Below are positions 47,403 through 53,493 of a DNA stretch of 53,493 nucleotides, in pieces. A program made the translations under genes and the position numbers. Source of the stretch: Cylindrodendrum hubeiense (lineage: Eukaryota > Ascomycota > Sordariomycetes > Hypocreales > Nectriaceae); the NCBI GenBank assembly GCA_014621425.1, contig JAANBB010000284.1, positions 1 through 53,493 on the forward strand, read 5' to 3'. The notes beneath the pieces were generated by a model. It had not been told where the DNA came from. It made no database searches and saw nothing but the letters and a program-made list of their open reading frames with translations. Positions within the stretch are counted from its first letter, which is position 1. Each line of letters opens with the position of its first letter.

Positions 47403-49355
47403 ATGATATCTCTCCTGGCCCTTCTATTTCCCCAAAGAAACATCATCATGGAGACCATCAACTCTTCGAACCTGGGCGATAGCCTGCCAGGTGCCAACTT
47501 CGTTCGCCCCCCTCAGTTCGTTGTCCTGGATTACTTAATACCCGGATTTTCTGTCCTCTTTTCCGCAATCCACACCTATATGGGAATCGACCTCAACCTC
47601 TTCATCCCTCTGCTCCTCATCATTTCAGGCTTGACCTTTGCCTGGAACTACATGAGCGATTATGTCTGGGGCATCGTCGAGAATTATATGATGTCTATCG
47701 TCCATATCCGCATTGATGATGAGGTCTTCAATATTATAATGTCCTGGGTTGCTTCCCAGGGCTTTTCCCAGGGCTCTCGCCGCTTTATTGTTAATACCAA
47801 CATAAACTCACGCAGCTCGTTCCTCTGGCAATATGATGATGAGGACGAGGACAAGGATGAGGACGAGGACGATGATGACGGCACTAGCCCTCGCAATAAG
47901 CCTCTTCAGTACACCCCATCCTTCGGCACCCACTTCTTCTGGTACCATGGCCGCCTGCTGTTCTTTGAGCGCCACGAGAACCGTGAGCAGTCAGCCTTAT
48001 CCGTCAGCGAGCGCGAAGAGATCTCCATTTCCTGCTTTGGCCGCAACCCTCGCATACTGAAGGAACTGCTCGTCGATGCCCGTCAGCAGTATATAAAGAA
48101 AGACGAGAGCAGGACCCTCATTTACCGCGGTGGCGCCGGCAGCTCTGGTAGTGACCCTACCTGGCAGCGCTGTATGACCCGTGCCAGCCGTCCCATTTCT
48201 TCTATTATCCTTAATGATGAGGTTAAGGCGGACGTTATTGCTGATATGACTGATTACCTTAACCCTATGACTCGTCGATGGTATTCCAACCATGGTATCC
48301 CCTATCGTCGTGGTTACCTTCTCTACGGGCCTCCTGGAACTGGAAAGAGTTCGCTCAGTCTTGCGCTAGCTGGTTTCTTCCACATGAAAATCTACATGGT
48401 CAGCTTAAACTCTATGGTGGCTAACGAGGAGAACCTCTCTTTGCTCTTCACTGAGCTTCCCCGTCGCTGTGTGGTTCTTCTCGAGGATATCGATAGTGCT
48501 GGCCTGACACACACTCGCGATTATGCAAAGAATAACACCAACGATCCGACACCTGTTGCTACGGTCCAGAGTGGCCGCGAAAAGTCCGCCGCCACCCCTA
48601 CCCTGCCTGGTAGACTTTCACTATCTGGCCTACTGAATATTCTCGACGGCGTTGCCTCGCAGGAGGGTCGCATTCTTATCATGACTACAAACCACTTGGA
48701 GAAGCTGGACAAGGCCCTGATCAGACCTGGCCGTGTTGACATGATTGTCAAGTTTGGCCTTTCTAATGCTGAAATGACTGCTTCTATCTTCCGCGCTATC
48801 TACGCTCCCTATGATGGAGAGGATGTGCAAGGATCCAGTAACCCTGCCCTCAAGCAGTCCGAGCTTGTAGATGCAGAGGAGGCCGCCAAGACCCGTGCGG
48901 AGACTTTCAAGCGTATCAGCGCACTTGCCACCAAGTTCGCTGCCAAAATCCCAGAGCACGAGTTCAGCCCTGCTGAAATCCAGGGCCTCCTCCTTAAGCA
49001 CAAGCGCAGCCCTGAAAAGGTGATTGAGTGCACCGATGAGTGGATTGTTGTGACACGCAATGAGCAGAAGGCGAAAGAGATCCTTGACATCGAGACACGC
49101 CGCAAGCAGGATGAGGTACGCAACAAGGAAGAAGAGAAGACAAGGAAGAAGGAGGCCAAGAAGAAGCGCAAGAAGGAGAAGGTCAAGGCTGGCAGGAAGG
49201 CGGCCAAGCTGGCCAAGCGTAAAGGCAAGGGCGAGGACGTCGGCTCTGACTGTTCCTCGGGTTCCAGTTCCGACTCGGATTCTGATTCCGACTCGGAGTC
49301 TGATTCTGACCTGGATTCTGGTAAATCGTCAGGTGGTGGGGAGATAATATGCTAA
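47403..49355 (+). CDS. BCS1-like AAA ATPase
   Basis: Single exon of 650 residues. ATG 47448, in frame, is an alternative start. A hydrophobic segment near residues 41-80 is likely the membrane anchor. It is followed by a BCS1-N-like domain broken by a Glu/Asp-rich insert (about 140-160). The AAA core has Walker A (YGPPGTGKSS, about 308-317), Walker B (VVLLEDIDSA, about 357-366), the MTTNHLEKLDKAL sensor region and the RPGRVD arginine-finger box. The C-terminal 110 residues are a highly charged Lys/Arg/Glu helix and end in a Ser/Asp repeat. Yeast Bcs1 inserts the Rieske protein into complex III. This version has a long charged tail absent from Bcs1, so it belongs to the expanded fungal BCS1-like group of unknown clients. 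No damage is seen. Confidence 0.9.
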   Translation: MISLLALLFPQRNIIMETINSSNLGDSLPGANFVRPPQFVVLDYLIPGFSVLFSAIHTYMGIDLNLFIPLLLIISGLTFAWNYMSDYVWGIVENYMMSIVHIRIDDEVFNIIMSWVASQGFSQGSRRFIVNTNINSRSSFLWQYDDEDEDKDEDEDDDDGTSPRNKPLQYTPSFGTHFFWYHGRLLFFERHENREQSALSVSEREEISISCFGRNPRILKELLVDARQQYIKKDESRTLIYRGGAGSSGSDPTWQRCMTRASRPISSIILNDEVKADVIADMTDYLNPMTRRWYSNHGIPYRRGYLLYGPPGTGKSSLSLALAGFFHMKIYMVSLNSMVANEENLSLLFTELPRRCVVLLEDIDSAGLTHTRDYAKNNTNDPTPVATVQSGREKSAATPTLPGRLSLSGLLNILDGVASQEGRILIMTTNHLEKLDKALIRPGRVDMIVKFGLSNAEMTASIFRAIYAPYDGEDVQGSSNPALKQSELVDAEEAAKTRAETFKRISALATKFAAKIPEHEFSPAEIQGLLLKHKRSPEKVIECTDEWIVVTRNEQKAKEILDIETRRKQDEVRNKEEEKTRKKEAKKKRKKEKVKAGRKAAKLAKRKGKGEDVGSDCSSGSSSDSDSDSDSESDSDLDSGKSSGGGEIIC

Positions 49356-50290
49356 TTGTTCAATTGAGACCAAATTTGCGCAACTCCCTGATATATCGAT
49401 ATCCTAGTCTTAGTCGGAGCGCGTAAGATTGAGATAAAACCCCTCATACAAAAGAGGGGCTCGAGGCCCTCAAGGATCAATACAACCATCAGTTTTGAAT
49501 TCACACTCTATTGAACACTAAGACCATTTGGTCGAATGTGCCGCACGCTATCCAACAATTATCTATTCTCGTATTCCGTCTGTCTATTTATGTTCCCCGC
49601 ATCGTATCAGCGAGCCGCCAGCCTGTTCAGAAGGGCTCAACAGAGGTCGTTTGAAACCGGCACATCAGAGGCCATATGAGTCGATGTCGAGGGCCTGGAT
49701 CGACGAAGGTTAACAAGCCACGCCGGATATCCGTTGGATGAGTCCACACGTGGCTTGGCTGTGAGGCACAGTTTTGCGTGGGCCTAGGCCGGCCTCATGG
49801 ACTCACCCTTTGTCTACTTAAATCGTCTCACATGTAAGCTTGTACTTAGAAAGAGCCATGATTCGAGTCAAGAAACTAGGCCTTGCTTGTTGGATTCGCC
49901 CCATTGTCAGCATCCACCCCCTGGCTGTCCCGGGTACGGTTCTTGGCTCTGCCGACAGGAAATGCAAGTGACTCTATCTATTGAACGTGATATTTCGATC
50001 CTTATATCTGACTCCTAAGCCCCATCATTCGAACGAGCCTTCCTTCATTTATACTCATAAGCGCCACAACCACACGCTAAATTGGTACAGTAGGGGAAAT
50101 TATGGACAGTCAACTAGGGAATTACTAGGACGAAGATTGTATTTCACATATTTGTATGTCAGGGCCCAAGACGAGCCTCCACGAAACACATCTACTCGCT
50201 CGAGCCAGGAGACATCATTCAATCTTAGTGGTAATCCACCTGAATTCCAACCGAAGCAGGGTTTGGTGAAAGGTACTCGTGTTATCTACT
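49356..50290. other. intergenic stretch between convergent genes
   Basis: Lies between the 3' ends of the ATPase and the GMC gene. A GC-rich hairpin-like CCCCTCATACAAAAGAGGGG (49440-49459) may assist termination. No gene recognised. Confidence 0.4.
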
Positions 50291-50293
50291 TTA

Positions 50294-52282
50294 CTACTTT
50301 AGCCCTAGCTCCTGAATAATGATATCCGCAGCCTTTTCGCCGATTACCAAGGCCGCATTGTTTGTATTCGCGCCCATATTCATAGGTGGGATACTCAAGT
50401 CGACAATCTTCAGCCCCTGAGTGCCGTACACGCTCAGCTGCTGATCTACGACGCCAGAGTCCTTGTGAAGCGCCATCTTTGCTGTACCGAGTGAATGCCA
50501 CATGGTGCTGATTTTCTCGCGCAACCATTGCTTGATAGCTTCATCATCTTCGGATGAGTATGGGAGATCTTGAACATCTCTGAGCGGGGCGTCTGTCTCG
50601 ACGCATGCGGCTGCGGACCCGTCAGGGAAGCGTGGGTGTCCCATAGCCAGCTCACCACGATACATAGCTGTGCGCCGCATAATCTCTCGCTGCTTCTTGT
50701 ACGCCCAAATCTGCGTCTTCAGGTCAACGCCGTGAACATCTGTGAAGAATCCGACGTCGAAGTCTAGCGGATCGCTCAACTCGGGCCCAGTAATGTGCAG
50801 ATGTCCACGTGAGTATGGGTAGGTCGTGGCATTGAATACCGTGACATACTGCCCAGCTGGGATTTCTGAATGATCACCTAGGTAGCTGTGCTTGTTAGCA
50901 CTGCTGAGGGAAGGAATGATCATTGACGCTCGTGGGATCTTACGATGACATCAGACCCATAAGCATCAGGGGCCTGTCAAAATTGTTCTTGAAATCTCGA
51001 TTCCAGGCGTCTCGAAACTCAGCGCCAAGAGCGGTGATGTCAGCCTCTGTCGGCCGAAGTTTGGCGGCGACGTCGATGGCATTCCAGCCCAATATCTTGT
51101 CATTCTTTTCGATGAGGCTCGTCGCATCAGCGCGACCGCTGAGGATCCCATCGATTGTCTCATGTGGCTGAAGGTTTGTCTTGTAGGGGTAGGCGCTCAC
51201 ATTGTGGTCTTGGTACTCATGACCAACACCAGGTAAATCTACCACAAGTGGGACACCTGCGCGCTTCAACACCCCTGGGTCGCCAAGCCCAGATCTCTCC
51301 AGAACTGGTGGCGTACCACAAGCGCCACAGGATACGACTACCAGCTTCCTCGCCTTAATGGTGAGCTTTTGGTGCTGCCTCGAGCCGGTGACGGCCTGGA
51401 AGTCAGCGTTTGGAGTGTACTCGACGCCGACTGCGCGCTTGCTCTCGTCGAACAAAATACGCAAGACCTTGGATTCGACTAAAACGTGTAGATTAGGATG
51501 CTTGCCGTCCCGAAGCCTTGGGTGGAGGTACGTGTGCGCCGTGTCTTGTCGCTTGCCATCGGGAGAGACATACCGCAACCAGCGGTCAACACCATTATTG
51601 GCATCCAAAGACTGCAAGTCTGTGATCTCCGGCCAGCCGACCTTCGACGTAGCCTTGATGAAATCGTCTTCTGAGGTAGAGGCGCGGAATGTGCCATCAG
51701 ACACATGAATGGGCCCGTTATTGCCGTGATAATCCTTTTCGCCCTTGCCGTGGTACGTTTCGAGCTGTGCAAATGTCAGCCAAACTGGGTACATGTATTT
51801 AACGCGAATGACTTGGGCGCACCTTCTTCAAATATGGCTTGAGATCCTCTGCAGACCAGCCAGGAATCTTCCATGAGTCAAAATCGGACCGCTGTGCACG
51901 GGTGTACATCATGAAATTGATGGATGATCCGCCGCCTAGGGTCCCTCCTGATGCAACGATGACCTCACGATCGGCGAGTTGCTTTGCCCTATTGCTCTTA
52001 TAGAAGATGGCTGTCTTGCTGGTTGGTAAAAGATGTGTCAGATAGAACGCTGGGTGAATGATGTCGGGCACGTTATAGTTGTTCTGACCTCCCTCGATGA
52101 CCAAAATGGACAGGTTGGGATCGGCTTCGGCTAGTCTTCCCGCTACAACACATGCCGTTGTCCCGCCTGGGAACCAATTTGAGCACCCGTCTTGAGGCCA
52201 ATTGATCGAGTTTATGCTTACCGCCAGCAATAATCACATCCACCTCCTGGATTTCTTTGGCAAGCTTGGTGTATACGCCCAT
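50294..52282 (-). CDS. alcohol-oxidase-like GMC flavoenzyme
   Basis: Exons 52282-52222, 52166-51823, 51764-50944 and 50903-50294 give about 611 residues. The last acceptor is a CAG-CAG pair, so 50900 is equally possible and the last intron is only 40-43 bases. The FAD-binding start is VDVIIAGGGTTACVVAGRL (about 14-32), followed by ILVIEGG, a GGGSSINFMMYTR motif (about 98-110) and SCGACGTPPVLERSGLG. Near the end lie WHSLGTAK with the catalytic His (about 545) and GANTNNAA with the partner Asn. This layout matches methanol/alcohol oxidase-type GMC enzymes that oxidise alcohols and release H2O2. The C-terminus (GLK) is not a clear peroxisomal signal. The gene is intact. A duplicated regulator promoter with two exons lies directly upstream on the same strand. 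Confidence 0.88.
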
Positions 52283-52457
52283 ATTGAATTTGGCTGTTGC
52301 GACAACAAACAAAAGGTATGTGGATAATTCTGAGAGAAAATGGTGAGAGTGGTTGTCAGTACATTGCAGGTTGTCGTTCCTGGGACTCTATGTATTTAGC
52401 AGCTATATTGTGGATTACAGTTGACAGCTACAAGTATGAACCCCTCACTATACACCT
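52283..52457 (-). promoter_or_regulatory. proximal upstream region of the GMC gene
   Basis: Only about 175 bases separate the GMC start codon from the duplicated regulator block. No clear TATA box is seen. The promoter must therefore be short, or it must extend into the duplicated block. Confidence 0.35.
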
Positions 52458-53106
52458 GAGGTCAGTGAGGACGGGAAGAGGAGTAAATGGACCAAACCAG
52501 CTGGAAACGTTACGTACCCTTTGTCACCGGCACTTGACTGATCCAAAAATCCGTTGTCGGCACCTCACATCCGACCAGACACCAACGTGATAATACTATT
52601 TTCTCACCGCAAGCTTTCCGAGACTTCATCGGCTCGTCGCCCTGTGGGATACTTCCCAGCCGATCCGGCAGAGGCATTGTGGTTCGATGTGTGTGCATTC
52701 GACTCTGGAAACCCACTATCCCCAATAGAATAGAAAGGAATCCGGGGAAACCGGGGAATCTTGCAGGTCAGGAAACGATTCCACCGGGTGTGCCGGAGAA
52801 TTCGGGGGTTTAAATATATTAGCTGTATTATTTGGTCTGAAATGGACATATGACCAGCTCAGTTGACATTATCATTGCCGGCTTCCGTTTCTGACAGGTC
52901 AGGAAACGATTTCACCGGGTGTGCCGGAGGATTCGGGGTTTCAAGTATGTTAGCCGTACTTTGTGGTCTGAAATGAACATCTGACCAGTTGACATTATGA
53001 TTGCCGGCTTCTATTTCTGGCAGGGCTGAGGGAGGCGTAGTATATTGTGGATAATAGCACGTCCTCGGCAATCGCCTGAGCGGTGTGTTGTCACCGGACC
53101 CACATC
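52458..53106 (-). repeat. segmental duplication copy B upstream of the GMC gene
   Basis: Matches 37478-38066 in order and orientation. It includes the tandem promoter dimer (ACGATTCCACCGGG at 52775, ACGATTTCACCGGG at 52906, each followed by a T(G)TGCCGG half). It is longer by about 60 bases, mostly near 52700-52760 and in the first intron. The two copies look roughly 85-90 percent alike by eye, so the duplication is not very recent. Confidence 0.85.
52518..52677 (-). pseudogene. orphan first two exons of the Zn2Cys6 regulator
   Basis: Exon 1 (52677-52608) is 70 bases, as in the intact gene, and encodes MPLPDRLG...MKSRKAC. Exon 2 (52537-52518) is 20 bases but reads V-K-C-R-stop, because the codon after CR has become TGA. 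The splice donors are kept. The rest of the zinc cluster and the whole regulatory domain are missing. It cannot make a regulator, but transcription from its promoter could run into the GMC gene. Confidence 0.8.
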
Positions 53107-53262
53107 CGTGAGCGGCTCTGTATAGCAAGGATTGTACGGGGAAGACTCTCCATCCTGAATTGAGGTGGAGAACGCTTGGGCTCAGAATCCTGTAACAGGT
53201 TCCCCAATCTACATATTTTCTACATGCGATCGTATCTTCTGGGGGGAGCATATTTTTTTAGG
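53107..53262. other. short spacer, nothing recognised
   Basis: No motif seen between the duplication and the transposon end. Confidence 0.4.
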
Positions 53263-53493
53263 CAATTGCTAGACACGCATGACGTTTTGCTACCCGCGCA
53301 TGATCTTACACACGCATGACTTTTCTACAACGCTCATTGGCTCAAAAAGAACTGTTAGTATATTGAAATTCTGCCGCCACATTTCTTCTTTGTACCCCCA
53401 AGCCTCCAGCGGCCACAGCGCCCCAAGCCTCCAGCAGCTCTAGCGGCCACAGCGCCCCAAGCTTCCAGCAGCTACAGCGGCTACAGCGCCCTA
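53263..53493 (+). mobile_element. little-damaged left end of the 5.2-10.7 kb TIR transposon family
   Basis: It starts CAATTGCTAGACACGCATGA and aligns for about 140 bases with 5223, 6954 and the inverted end at 10725. The three ACGCATGAC-like repeats and TTGGCTC are still GC-rich here but changed to A/T in the other copies. The element runs out of the window. Confidence 0.7.
53398..53493 (+). repeat. Ala/Ser-type minisatellite inside the transposon end
   Basis: A unit of about 34-37 bases built from AGCCTCCAGC, AGCGGCCACAGCGCCCCA recurs about three times up to the window edge. It could be subterminal repeat DNA or the start of a repetitive coding region. Confidence 0.6.

Noticed and set aside
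47833..48060. Frames antisense to or out of frame with the AAA ATPase gene
   Set aside because: Shadows of the codon-biased 650-codon gene.
1..53493. Secondary-metabolite cluster
   Set aside because: An oxidase, a monooxygenase-like protein and a regulator are present, but no polyketide synthase, peptide synthetase, terpene cyclase or similar core enzyme.
1..53493. Telomere repeats, rRNA, tRNA genes or CRISPR arrays
   Set aside because: None seen on either strand; the transposon nest alone does not prove a subtelomeric or centromeric position.

Overview
The window is nuclear DNA of a filamentous ascomycete (Pezizomycotina), most likely a Eurotiales-type mould. The genes have short introns (about 50-115 bases) with GT..AG ends and CTAAC-like branch points. 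A Zn2Cys6 regulator, a GMC oxidase and a GH16 glucanase are present. The repeats are Tad-type LINEs, Fot1/pogo-sized DNA transposons and a chromodomain Ty3/Gypsy element. Older repeats carry heavy C-to-T damage like that left by repeat-induced point mutation (RIP).

Layout. 1-1300: degraded DNA without a recognisable gene. About 1300-21100: a very AT-rich, RIP-like nest of transposons. It holds a TA-flanked 1.85-kb Fot1-sized element split by a 507-base TRIM-like element, a second related element, a 5.5-kb terminal-inverted-repeat (TIR) element with a tandem 1.73-kb duplication, a tract of Ns, a ruined Ty3/Gypsy pol and a solo LTR of the TRIM family. About 21100-24850: debris with a LINE tail, a scrap of GMC oxidase, a 12-base minisatellite, a 1.2-kb inverted-repeat element holding an FG-GAP gene fragment, and a TA-flanked MITE. 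25114-27644: two tandem paralogous single-pass membrane protein genes. 27760-29080: LINE pieces. 29644-30093: an ABM-type monooxygenase. 31348-32080: an orphan gene. 32249-33944: a mitochondrial oxaloacetate-carrier-like pseudogene split by a 534-base TIR element. 34473-35105: a LINE RNase H. 35601-37689: a complete Zn2Cys6 regulator. 39108-43880: LINEs in both orientations. 44306-45560: a secreted GH16 glucanase. 47403-49355: a BCS1-type AAA ATPase. 50294-52282: an alcohol-oxidase-like GMC flavoenzyme. 52458-53106: a second copy of the regulator's promoter plus its first two exons. 53263-end: the less damaged start of the same TIR family seen at 5.2-10.7 kb.

Possible functional link. The regulator, the GH16 gene and the GMC gene all lie on the minus strand. 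All three carry the same 14-base core (ACGRTTTCACCGGG) upstream in the same orientation: two copies before the regulator, three tandem copies plus a decayed fourth before GH16, and two before GMC. In the regulator and GMC promoters this comes from a segmental duplication. Before GH16 it is the core of a 27-base minisatellite. A small regulon controlled by the Zn2Cys6 protein is a reasonable but unproven inference. All spliced models were built by eye from reading frame, splice sites and family motifs.
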